In this document: positions 1 to 11,520 of the stretch, one piece after another
Layout of the letters: the number at the start of each line of letters is the position of its first letter
How positions within the stretch are numbered: the stretch's first letter is position 1
Assembly: GCA_012861695.1 (NCBI GenBank)
Contig: JAAOOA010000156.1
Span: 124,001 to 188,000, forward strand
Origin: Trematomus loennbergii
Lineage: Eukaryota; Chordata; Actinopteri; Perciformes; Nototheniidae
Length of the DNA stretch: 64,000 bases
Direction of reading: 5' to 3'
Made by a program: the position numbers and the translations under genes
The notes under the pieces: generated by a model
Database searches by the model: none
The model's input: only the letters and a program-made list of their open reading frames with translations
What the model was told of the DNA's origin: nothing

Positions 1-140
1 AATAGGTTCCAACCTTTGATTATTTGTAAGATGAAGGTATTTTATAATTACATATAGTGGGAATAGAGAAATATTCAGTTTTGAACCAATAAACATATAT
101 TGTGTGATATTTACTGTATGATGTGTCTACTGTTTTACAG

Positions 141-816
141 GGATCAGAGCTGGGACTCCTGTGTTTGTGCTGAAGGAGAGGATGTGCTTCTGAATGTCAC
201 GAATGCTGATGCTCTTGGGGAATTAGAATATTTTTCTTAGAAATGTAATAACATTTAACGTTTAGTAACATTGAGTTCTGATAATAAAAAAAATATGTTT
301 GATAATTATAACGGGAGGTTTGGGTTTCCTGTGAACAATTTCTCTGTGAAATTGAAGAATCTCCAAGATGCAGACAGTGGAGTTTATACTGCTGTAGTGA
401 CAAAGCCTTCAGGAGACAAAACAGAAGCAGCTAAATACAAGATTAATTTTCAAGGTAGGTTTGTTAACCTCTCAAACACTGATAGAGTTTCTGTGGTCTT
501 GTTTCTAAAACTCTTCACCTGCTTCTTCCCTCCTCAGATCGAGCGTCTCTCCTCTCCTCACAGTGAGCTCTGTCTCCAGTAACTCTCCCTCCTGTAGCTT
601 CACTGTGACCTGCAGCTCACAGGACTCTCACATCAACAGCACTTTCACATGTGACAACCAAACCTGCAGTCAGGAGGGAGGAGAGCGGTCAGAGGGGATC
701 CCTGATACTTTTCTCCAGGTCCCCAATCAAGTGGATCGATCATCTGTAACCATAGCAACCATGTCAGCTGGACCAGCGACACAAAAACAATCAAAGATGT
801 CTGCCACCAGCAAGAT
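141..816 (+). pseudogene. SLAM/CD2-type Ig receptor, copy 1 (V and C2 exons, decayed)
   Basis: Two exons of a CD2/SLAM-family receptor are recognisable: a V-like exon at about 141-454 (acceptor ttttacag, donor caag|gtaggt) and a C2 exon from 538. The V exon keeps the family string VNNFSVKLKNLQDADSGVYT, and the C2 exon keeps CSFTVTC and the NST sites. Breaks: one base is missing where other copies read AAGGGAGAGG; the conserved SWK tryptophan codon is TAG; a C is missing in the CTCTCCC run at the start of C2; and the donor after the C2 exon is gone (AGATCTAATT instead of TTG|gtaaga). No TM exon follows. The substituted tryptophan and lost donor are not homopolymer errors, so this is probably a real pseudogene. 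Its signal exon would lie before base 1. Confidence 0.72.
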
Positions 817-1587
817 CTAATTAAAACAAGTAAAAGTATAGTCTCCCATAATATGTAATTGTAAAGTGTGTCATTAAGAAGTCCTGTTAATGTCATAACA
901 AAAAGTCCTGTTATTATCATCTGCCATAAAATGTCCTGGTGTTGTGGGCCATAAAAAGTGCAATGGTATAAAATCATAAAATAAGTCGTAAAGAATGTCA
1001 CTGAAAGTCATAGTAGAGTATTTTATGAGAAAACAAACAAAAAAAGCCCTGGCCTGTATGAGGAGCATAAGACTGGCCTTCCTTCTTTTATGGTTAGTTA
1101 TTTGTTTCGCCAGTGCAGAATGTGTGCTGTGTGAAGATATCTCTGACATGTTACCGCAGGTATCGTTAGTTTGGTATGCAGTCATGGAAAATGCAAAGGT
1201 GTGAGACACAGAGCTCTGACAAAGGAAGTGGTTATTGTTGTTTGTGCAGCACCCAGCTAGAAGAGTTAAAGTAAAGCAACACATAAACTAATGTGAGTAA
1301 TAAACAGTGCAAACTACACCTTTTATTGGTTTTATGTAATGTATTGACACAATTGTAATGTTTTCTTTTCCATCTTTTGCTTCATCTGGTGCAACATACA
1401 CCAACTGAAATGAAAAGTGCCTTGTTAATCATCCTGTAATTGACTTTCAGTTATTATTGTCACATGATGCAAAAGGTTATGTGGTTGTTACAGGAAAAGG
1501 ACTTGGTGATGTGTTAGAGCAAAACAGGACTCACACTGTAACCTGTGACATTGTGTATTCAGGCAGGGCAACCGGACAGAGACTGTC
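817..1587. other. Interval between SLAM copies 1 and 2, with a weak signal-peptide-like ORF
   Basis: Mostly unassigned. On the plus strand, 1058-1204 could encode a 48-residue peptide starting MRSIRLAFLLLWLVICFASA, which looks like a cleavable signal, with a possible donor (CCGCAG|gtatcg) after 1159. I do not recognise the protein and see no partner exon. A chance ORF is the default reading. Confidence 0.2.
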
Positions 1588-3365
1588 ATGTTCATCTACG
1601 TGATTCTGGGGCTGCTGGTCTGCACTGAGGCACGAGGTAGGAAAGAAACACGTCTAATTCAATGTTTTAACATTATCCTAAAAAAGTGAACAGTTCGACA
1701 CTTTAAGAGTTTAAAAACCTGGCATCACTGTGGTCCAAGAGGAGTTTCTTCAAGTCAGCTGATGTGGAGTATAACAACTGTAACCTTCCTACTGCCATCA
1801 GGAATGTGTCTTCCTATCCAAAAAAGAAAACTTTTTTAGTGGAAAAATGCAGAAAGCTAAATCCTGGTTATCAATTCTGAGCATTAGAAGCCAAACATGT
1901 GTATACAAATATTGAAAAAGAAGTTTAGAGAAGAAAATATTGGCAGACATCTTTATTAAAAAAAAGAGGTATATTTAAACCAAGTATAATGGTGTTGTAT
2001 ACTGACATCTAATGAGCTTTTTTAAAACATTAAACATTAACTTGAAATGTTTTCTTTCTCCTATTCTACAAACCAATCAGGAACACTTTGAGAGTTCTTG
2101 CACAAAGCTACTTTAGTATATGGAGGAAAGGATCAAAGTTGGTGCAACAGTGTGGATGATGGTAGGGGGGGTGGGGGGGTGGGGGGGAGTATAGGAACAA
2201 TGCATCATTAGGTTTAGTTTCACTAGAATTGTTACCGACATTTCTGTGTGAGGAGGAGTCGTAGCTGTATTAATGGTAATGGAAAATTGTTAGTCATTTA
2301 TATTACATGTCTGTTCAACACATTCTCACTCCCAACTCGGCCTATGTTGACGTTATGTCAGGGTCCCTGTCGTCACTTTCCAACGCAAGGGGGGGCCCTT
2401 TAGCGTCGAGTTTCAACTATCAGGGAGTCCCATTGACTTGCATAGAGCTCCCTGAACGTTGGTTATAGACGAGTTGGGATCGCGGAGAAATGCTCTCCGC
2501 AGATCCATTCTCACAGCGTTTATCAACCTTTTTCTTACTCAATATCAGGCCACACTTATTGTTTTTACTTCTTTATTTTAATTGAATAATTTCGGGCTTT
2601 TGTTGCTGTCAGTTAGGGGGAGAGTAGGGGCTCAGAAAACTGAAATCTGTATTGTTTCATCGTTTTTTCCTTCTAATTGTGTTTTATTTTCTAAACCACA
2701 CGCTGTTATTTACTCAACAATAAGACACTATTATCCTTGTGTTTATTTATTTGTTTGATTAATAAACACAAGTTGGAGTCCGTCAGGACCGAGGGTCGGA
2801 GCAGCTCATAGTAGTTGCTTTAGAGAATTTTACACCTGGAAGTAAGTATTCTCTCCGCTTCACTTGACAAACCCCGTGATAGTCCTCAAGCTCTGTGATT
2901 GAATGTTTGAGTGTGCGCCGAGGGTTACGCCGAGCGTCGAACAGCACTTTGAAATGGGATGGAACCACGGCAGACTGTCCAAAACTGGATTTGAACGCAC
3001 CCCGTCCCCCCCTCTCCCACCCCGTCCCCAGAACTACACATGCTGGCTATTGTGTGTTCGCAACATGTTCTATGACACGTCTCTACTGGGAATTGTAGTT
3101 TTAAAAGACGTTTTCGTATTTCCCATAATAAGAAGTTGCCAGTATTAAACTGTGTACATCCCTGGAGGTTTAGGGGATAGAAAAAATTGCTTGTGTCCAT
3201 AATGGGCAGCATTACTATATACCCACATGACAGCTAAGGTCAGAAGAGCTTTATTTAACAGCTGGTCTTATGTATGTGACCCCTCCTGTTGTTAATTGAT
3301 AAGCCTGAAACATGCACTTGTCAAGGTTCAGAGGCACATTTTGCAAATATGGCAGTAGCCATCGA

Positions 3366-3405
3366 TCATCTTAAGATATACTTTATTGATCCCAAGTTGG
3401 ACATG
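3366..3405 (+). repeat. Short LINE/SINE 3'-end-like motif (actttattgatccc)
   Basis: The string atactttattgatcccaa is the common 3' motif of fish non-LTR elements. Only this short stub is visible, inside the composite element. Confidence 0.35.
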
Positions 3406-3794
3406 TTTTCGTTACAGCAGCATGTGTAACAGTTGTAAATATACAGTGGTGTTTATTTGTAAATCATTTAGTATAATCACACAAATTCTGTGTTTTATAT
3501 TGAATAATTCTATGTTCTTTATTTATTGAATGTTCAATACCTGACAAGGTCAGAGATGAAAAACTTGGGTCGCAGGTTCCTCAACAGTGCATTACAAGAC
3601 ATCTATCGATATGTGTGTACCTCCACCATTAAACTGTCATATTCTGCACATTTCTTATTCTATCTACATACATCTTATAAGAGTATACTTAATATGTATA
3701 ATATCTGTTAAAATAAGTGCTTCAACATAGTTAACATTGCAGGAAAGTTGATTGTCAAGTCCCAAAACAAATTATGCAATATATTAGACGTTAA

Positions 3795-4610
3795 AGGGCC
3801 CATGTCATGCTTTTCCTGTTATTACCCGTTCCCTTGTGTGTTATGAAGGTTTTTATGCATGTAAACGGTGTGCAGAGTCAAAACCCTCAAAGTACACCCT
3901 GTAGCGAGTAAAACTCTAACACAGAAAATACCTCCCCAAAACGCCTCGTTGGAGATACGTCACTGCCCATTTGATTCTTACATTTCGTTCCGGGTACGGC
4001 ATGATGTCAAGCCGTACCCGGAACGAAATGGACCAATCCGTGGAGCTTACGTTACATCCGCGGAGCCGTTACGTTAAGTCCCCGCTGATTGGTCCAAATT
4101 GACCAATCCACGGACTTCCTTACACACCATCTGGCAGCTCAGCTGATTTCTCCTCCCTGGCTGCAGGCTGATAACAGACAGTTGGGATCGCGGCGAAATT
4201 CTCTCTGCAGACCCATTCTCACAGCGTTTATCAACCTTTTTCTTACTCAATATCAAGCCACACTTATTGTTTTTACTTCGGCTGTGAGTTTGTGTGTGCT
4301 CAGGATGAGTTTGGCTGTGTTTCGCTGTGTATCGCTAACAAGGAAACAACACCTCCACGGAGCTCAGCGCGATTCACAACGTCCCGACCAATCAGAGCAC
4401 ACTGTGCTCACAGGGAGGGTGGGGGCTGGAGCTATTGGAGCTACAACGAGCCGTTAAAGGCAGAGAGTGAAATTCAGTGAATACACGTAGTTTACAGAGA
4501 TGCTGTATGAGAAACCAATGTGAGTTTGGAAAAATGCACAATATAAATCTATTCTAGTAGACCTCAACAATGAAATTATGATCAGTGGAAATGGCCATGA
4601 CATGGGCCCT
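3795..4610. mobile_element. 816-bp TTAA-flanked MITE
   Basis: The ends are AGGGCCCATGTCATG and CATGACATGGGCCCT, each flanked by TTAA (3791-3794 and 4611-4614), as in piggyBac/Kolobok-type non-autonomous elements. A perfect hairpin with 20-bp arms lies inside at 3981-4030. About 95 bp (4171-4270) is shared with the arms of the host composite element. Confidence 0.8.
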
Positions 4611-5122
4611 TTAAGTACTTTGTCAGGCTTAATATTTATCTGTAGATACCCCCAAAGCTTTTTTCTTAAGAAGACCTTAACCTAAAGTATTCTTTAATGT
4701 TTAAATAAAGCCTTATTAGTTTGTCTGTTTTGCACATCCTCCTGTTAATATCTTTGGACGTCCTGCACTAAACTGTTTTATTGTAGAGATCACTTACAGT
4801 ATCTTATTGATATTTTATATTCTATATTTCTATCATTGACCTTTTACTTTCCCCCTATGAAAGTATGTAGTCTTAATATTTGTATGTTTTCATCAAATAT
4901 AATGTATCAATACAAATTTTCAATAACATGCTTTAACCACTAGGCGGTTAAAGCACTCAGGTTTACAGTGTTAACACAATAAAATATACTGCTGTTTCCA
5001 GTTTAGTTTATGATCGATGTATTTTGTTATCCACACATATATTGTATTTATATTTGTAACACCAAACCGACAGAAAAGATGGTCTTAACATAACCCAGTG
5101 GTCTAGTTAATAAAAAATATAT

Positions 5123-6247
5123 AGAGTGGCGAAGTCCCTCCCCTTCCGGTGGACCTCCATGGGACCTTATTTCGGAAAAAGTATGTATTGAAGTCAATGG
5201 AGAGAGAAAGATTATCTTTCGATCCCGTTTGAATTGTGCCACGAATTACACATATGATGTTTGTCAATTTAAAAGATCATTTTGCAAGTCAAAAAAAAAA
5301 AAATGTGTCGTAAAACTGTGAAGTAACACATTTGTTTGTGTGAAACGCTCAATGAAGTACATCTGATCTCTGGTCAACAACACACGTCACCAAGATGGCC
5401 GTCACTACTGTCTTGTCAACACAACGTTTGACTACCCTCACTATCACTACAATGAAACACGTCCTGAAGAATGTCATGCAAAGCTGCCTGCCTGCCTTCC
5501 TTTGATTCTCTCTGAACTGCCTGGTCGTTTTAATGTTTAATGTCAACCATTTGTGCAGATAGCATGAAGTAGAGAAGATCGCTAGCGTTAGCGTTAGCAT
5601 TTCTCCCCGGGCTTAAATTGTGTATTATAGAATGATCACACCGGTGACAGTACTCTTCAAAGGGTTCACGAAATATGACTACTACTCTTACTGTTTAACA
5701 TTGTGGGTTACTTAATGTTACTTCATGTTAAGGCTAATAAAAATGACACGGCTGTAATGCTAACTAACGTGCTAGCTACTAGCTAGCTTGATCCAGAGTA
5801 CTCCTGGTCCTTTCATCAGACGGGAAGCGAAAGAACGAGCAAGACCCATTGCTGGTATGATAACAACCTGGTACTAAGCACACAGGCATCTTGTTAAAGT
5901 TATCTTATCTTAGCCAGCGCCATATAGATAGATTATATCTATATGGCGCTGATCTTAGATCTTAGTGGAGGAAAACAATTGTGACATCACTTACGCGACT
6001 CTGGGATTTGTAGTCTTTCTAGTTAAGTATTTTTCATAGTCTTATATTTCAACAGTTTTACGACAAACTGTGACTTTTTTGACATGGAAATGATTTTTTA
6101 AGATTGACAAACATCATATGTGTAATTCATGGCACAATTCAAACGGGATCGGAAGATACGTTTTCTCTCCCCATTGACTTCAATGCATAATTTTTCCGAA
6201 ATAAGGTCCCATTACCCGGAAGTAAGTGGGCGTGACTTCGCCACTCT
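5123..6247 (-). mobile_element. Long-TIR element with THAP-like N-terminal ORF (copy 1)
   Basis: The ends read AGAGTGGCGAAGT and ACTTCGCCACTCT, with arms of over 100 bp. It is an inverted copy of 40496-41630. On the minus strand, 5779-5889 encodes 36 residues opening [15 protein letters not shown] and containing FFRFPSDE. This resembles the start of a THAP zinc finger (C-x4-C followed by an F.FP motif) and then hits a stop. No clear target-site duplication is visible here. Confidence 0.6.
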
Positions 6248-8172
6248 ATTATCAAACATAATATTAAAATTAACTCTTATTTTGAAAATACAGCTTCCTG
6301 TGTTTGAATGAGCTGCTCCGACCCTCGGACCTGACGGACTCCAAAAGTCCGACATTATACAATCAAACAAATAAATAAACACAAGGATAATAGTGTCTTA
6401 TTGTTGAGTAAATAACAGTGTGTGGTTTAGAAAATAATACAAAATAGAAGGAAAAAACGATGAAACAATACAGATTTCAGTTTTCTGAGCCCCTACTCTC
6501 CAACTAACTGACAGCAACAAAAGTCCTACATTATTCAATTAAAATAAAGAAGTAAACACAATAAGTGTGGCTTGATATCTCACGCTGTGAGAATGGATTT
6601 GCGGAGAGCATTTCGCCGCGATCCCAACTCGTCTATTACCAACGTTCAGGGAGCTCTATGCAAGTCAATGGGACTCCCTGATAGTTGAAACTCGACGCTA
6701 AAGGGCCCCCCTTGCGTTGGAAAGTGACGACAGGGACCCTGACATAACGTCAACATAGGCCGAGTTGGGAGTGAGAATGTGTTGGTCTGTTCCCTTTCAG
6801 CAAAAGTTACTTATCATACTAATTAGCAGGAGAGCACAAAAGCTGAACATACATTAATTGTGCACTTGGTGGTCACTGGGTTATTATGAATTGTGTTCAT
6901 AATAAGATGATGATGTTTAGCTGATTATCAGAATGTCAGAAATAAAGTGCAGTATTGGAGTAACATTCAGAATTGAAAACCATAATATTGTGTGTGATAT
7001 TTACTGCATGATGTCTACTGTTTTACAGGGATCAGTGCTGGGACTGTGTTTGTGCTGAAGGGAGATTATGTGCTTCTGAATGTCACCAAAGCTGTTGTTC
7101 TTGGGAATTAGATTTTTTTTCCTGGACATTTTATAAAGTAACATAGTGAGATTTACTTCTAATAGCAAAAAAGTATCTGCTAATTACACTGGAAGGCTTG
7201 AGTTTCCTGTGAACAATTACTCTGTGAAATTGAAGAATCTCCAAGAGGCAGACGGTGGAGTTTATACTGCTCGAGTGATAAAGGAAACAACAGAAACTAG
7301 CTAAATATAATATCAAAGTTCAAGGTAGGTTGGTTAACTTTTCAACACTGATAGAGTTTCTGTGGTCTTGTTTCTAAAACTCTTCACCTGCTTCTTCCCT
7401 CCTCAGATCGAGCGTCTCTCCCTCTCCTCACAGTGAGCTCTGTCTCCAGAGCTCTCCTCCTGTAGCTTCACTGTGACCTGCAGCTCACAGGACTCTCACA
7501 TCAACAGCACTTTCACATGTGAAACCAGAACCTGCAGTCAGGAGGGAGGAGAGCAGTCAGAGGGGATCCTTGATACTTTTGTCCAGGTCCACCAATCAAG
7601 TGGCTCGATCATCTGTAACCATAGCAACCATGTCAGCTGGACCAACACACCAAAACAATCAAAGATGTCTGCCACCAGCATGATGGTAAGACTGAAAGAG
7701 AAACTACTTCCTGATAATAATACACAGTTTGGAATTAAAGTTTAACAAAACTTATTTGTGAATTAATAACCTGCTTTCTCAGGCTGCAAGTTTTAAATGT
7801 GAACTTAAAACTACAAAAATGTAATTTGAAGACATTTTAAATAAAAAAATGTATTCAGTACATCAGTACATCATGTCTCATATATTCAGACCTATGTAGA
7901 ACCTTTATATAAACCTTTGAACTTGAATATTTGTATAAGTACAAAAATACCTGCATATTTGAAGAGTCTCTCTGGATCTCTGTGTCGGTTTTGAACTGAA
8001 AGTCTCTGTTTGTTGTGTTTCAGATCCAGAGGGGTTATCTGTGTGCCTGGTGAAGACGTGTGTGTTCTCTGTGGGTCTGATCATCATGGTGTCTGCTGTC
8101 ATCACGGTTCATCTCATGGAGAAGCTCAACAACAACAAATTAACTCATAGTTCTGGTTCCAACCCGGGGTAG

Positions 8173-8579
8173 GGGGACACCTAGGGGTAGATGGGGGGAT
8201 TGCAGGAGGTCCGTAGAAAGATTAGGGGTTGCAAATTATTTACACACAAAAAAAACATTTTCAAATCCATTTTCATAATCTATTGTGACACATCAAGAAA
8301 TGTAGAAATGCAACAACAAAGGTGAGCGGCCTCAAGGCTGCGAGCAATAAACATGGATATACATATGTACACTGACAAGCATTTTGGCTAAATCTTGATG
8401 CTTTGCAAGGAAAACACAGAAGGCAGCGTCCAAGAAACTGCTGAATATTCCTGTTAATCCAATGATTATATCAAGTAATCTGTTTGTAGGTCAAATCATT
8501 TCGATTTTCCAAACATTTCTACAGGTAGTATATCATAAAAGCAACACAAAGCATCTTATATTTTTATAATCAATTCAAC
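8173..8579. other. Interval with nothing recognised
   Basis: This is the sequence between the stop of copy 2 and the start of the duplicated block at about 8580. It is AT-rich, and I see no gene or repeat boundary. Confidence 0.5.
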
Positions 8580-11520
8580 AATATTTAGTATTTTTTTGTA
8601 CAGTTTGTTTTATGCTTGTTTTCATTTTTTAATGAAAGCATTTTCTGCTACATGCACCATTTAATAAAGCTTTTTTATTCCTATATTTTCCATTATCTAT
8701 TATGTGTTAATACAAATGAACAAATTACTCATCTTATTGTTTGTAATGTATTTTATTGTAAAGATCATTTGTGGCAATTCTTTGTTTCACTCTGCTGTGA
8801 CAATGTGTTCCATTACATTTACTAATTACCTAATCATAAGTAACCTACTGTAAGTATCTGATATTCATATAACCTAAACTAATTACTTTCCATTACTTTT
8901 GGGACAAATCAATATCAAAGCAATGCAAATAAATACAACAAGGCTTTAACCTAGGTGTAAAATATAAAACAACAGAACAATGTAACCTTATAAAAAAAGA
9001 AACACAAATATGTTTGTTTAGATTCAACAATGGGTCCTCTGCTCTTTTTATAACAAACAGAATATGCTTTTTTTAAGTTCACTGCAGTATATGAATTAAG
9101 AGCTTTCACAGCATTTCTAATAAATCCCCTGTCCACCCACTGAGCTGGCAAAGAGGAGAACAACTAATTGAATATTCAGGCAAAATAAAGTCTAATGATT
9201 TCAAATAAAAGGCTAGACAAATATAGTTACAAATACTTTTTTATTTTAATACATGAAATACTCTCACATAACATTATATGACATACTCACATTCCACATT
9301 ACATCACATTTATTTATCTGACACTTTTATTGAAAAGTGCCTTGAAGAAACTAACTAAGAAAAGAAGAAGAACATTCACTTAGCAAAATCAATGTTGGTG
9401 TTGAAATCCTAAATAAAAAATAAAAATTCTAAGCACGGCTACCTATACCAAGTAGTGGACCACAGAAAACCATCATTTACAAATCATTAACCTGGAAATT
9501 CTTCTTTAAATAAAATGTTGACTCCTTGGAAAATGATTGTATATCAACAGCTGGAAGGCAAATATTTCAATGGCGGTAATGTTGTTTCACTTTTCTCCTT
9601 TCAACACAAAATGATGGAGAATGTTCCATTCAATTCATGACTTCTTTAAACTACAGGCAACAATGATGTACAGGAAGATTAGCTTTGGTTTATTCGAGAC
9701 TCGGTAATGATATATATCTTTTTGTAACTCTAAGGGTAAAAACTGTAAGAATAATTTGCATACAATACTGTAACATTAATTTCACTACATGTAATCTGTT
9801 ACTCTCAAAGCCTGTTTTTAAACTGTGAGGAGAAGGAGACAATCCAATGTCCTTCTTGTTGTTAGTTTGATGCTAACTAGGATCAGTGGTTCCTGTTGCT
9901 CTTCAAGTTAGCTATAGTCTTTGAAGTGCATACAACAGACAGAAATTAAAGATATAAAAAAAAGACTAAATATTAAGATACTAAAAGTTAAATACTTTTT
10001 TGTCCGAGTATTGTCTAAGAGGAGTCAATAAATAATGTCCTTTGAGTCAAGATGGCAGCCATAGCCATAGAGCTTCAGAAGGCATACGCTGCAAGAAAAG
10101 CTGATGAGTCATTTCAATCGTTCATTAACCAATCACAACTGTGCATTATAGCGGAGCTGTGTTTCTATAATCTCTAATCAAACAGAAGTTGTGCTGGGGG
10201 TCCAGTGTGAGACCAACCATAGCGTAGGTGGAGGACAGATAAGGGGATGAATTCATCATCTGTTGGATCCTGAGTCCGGGCTGGAGCTACGAACTGGAAC
10301 ATCACAAGACATTGATTTACCAAAGTTTGTTTGTATAATATTGTATTTGTATATGTCATATATTCCTCAAATACAATACAATTCCATATTATTGACTGTA
10401 AAAGTGATAATGGTGTTTAACAAAATGTAAGATTAATTTGTATTTTCAGCTAAAAGGCATGACATTTTAGGTGTTATTAATCAAAAGCAGAGTAAGGCCA
10501 AATAAGCACACAAAAAAAACATTTGCACTGCTAACACATACAGTACTTTGCATTTAGAGAAATACATGGAAATTACAGGTCTCCTCTTTATACAGTAAAT
10601 AGCAAATAATCATATATACTGTGTGCATAGTGATTAGTGTGCATAGTAGGCAATATAACTGTCTGAGGCTCCAGTTATGGATTTAGCTTGTTCCTCATAT
10701 TCAGTCCAAGTCTGTTTAAATTACACATAAGTTACATTTTTTGAGTGAAAAGTAAAAAAATACCTTGTCTCTTACCTGAGCAGTTTCATAAACTGTATTT
10801 TCGCCACTCTTTCTTCTGCCTGCAGGTCAGTCAAAAAAAAAAATGTGGATTTGCATTAATTTAAATTTCATTTTGAGAGCTTCACCTTTAAAGCTTATTA
10901 CCTTCATAACATTTACATTACTTGAGCTGCATCTGCATTGAGTCCAGATATTGTTAATTTGTGTCTAAATGATCTTTTTCAAGAGAATATTATAAAGTGT
11001 GTTGCTGTTTGAGAGGTTTCAGATATGTTTTATGCTCAATTAGACAATGGCGATGTGTAGGTGGCATCTGATGAACTTGACTAAAACACTTAATTCCCAC
11101 GAACAGTAACAAAAATAAATGTTTTTGATAAATGCACACTTACTGTAGACTTACTTGTTCTTCTCTTTCGAAGACACCAAAGTACTACACCAATGATGGC
11201 GAGAATTGTGAAGAATACTCCCAAAATGATGGGAACAGGGTTGTTGGTTGGATGATCTGTAAATAAAAACATAAGCCACATTATAATGCTTGGTTAAATT
11301 CATAAACGTAGTCATGTGTGTTACTGCATCACATCCTGCCAGACTGTTAGATTTAATTACACAACATTTTTTAAATAATTTAATTTGTTTGCTTTAACCC
11401 TAACATGTTAAACCAAACAGTTATTCAGTTCAATGTGAAACTACCAACCTTCAACAGGTCACTGAATAAGAAAATGTAAACACCACCTGCTTCTTGTTTA
11501 ATCAAAGCAACGCGGTAGAT
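8580..11520. repeat. Segmental duplication, unit A1 (direct match to 14636-19160)
   Basis: This block covers the 3' flank and 3' half of SLAM copy 3. It aligns in the same orientation with 14636-19160. Shared landmarks include the 'accatttaataaagc' stretch (8656 / 14700), 'atggcggtaatgttg' (9572 / 15602), the tail exons and the TM exon. The second unit is longer because it carries a SINE and other insertions. 8580-10173 has no other gene and probably includes the copy 3 3' UTR. Confidence 0.75.

Larger units (their letters stand above)
2317..6784. mobile_element. 4.5-kb composite element with ~470-bp terminal inverted repeats and 8-bp TSD
   Basis: The arms at about 2317-2812 and 6302-6784 are inverted copies of each other (outer ends AACACATTC / GAATGTGTTG). 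The octamer GTCTGTTC flanks both sides (2309-2316 and 6785-6792), which fits an 8-bp target-site duplication of hAT type. No transposase was found. Two other elements are nested inside (3795-4610 and 5123-6247). Confidence 0.7.
1588..8172 (+). pseudogene. SLAM/CD2-type Ig receptor, copy 2 (distinct signal and TM exons; V and C2 frameshifted)
   Basis: Proposed exons: signal 1588-1636 (MFIYVILGLLVCTEAR, phase 1, donor gag|gtagga), V 7029-7324, C2 7407-7685, and TM/tail 8024-8172. The signal and TM exons differ from the other copies: the TM reads LVKTCVFSVGLIIMVSAVIT and is followed by a tail of roughly 20 residues with no tyrosine, so the product would not signal through an ITSM. The V exon has at least three single-base losses relative to copies 1 and 3 (near 7098, 7135 and 7300), and C2 has lost two bases after GTCTCC and one in the AACGACACC stretch. 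The 5.4-kb first intron is almost filled by a composite transposon. Linking the signal exon to the V exon is an inference from order, strand and matching phase. Confidence 0.55.

Noticed and set aside
874..1284. 136-aa minus-strand ORF as a gene
   Set aside because: No signal, domain or splice support; lies in an unannotated interval between receptor fragments.
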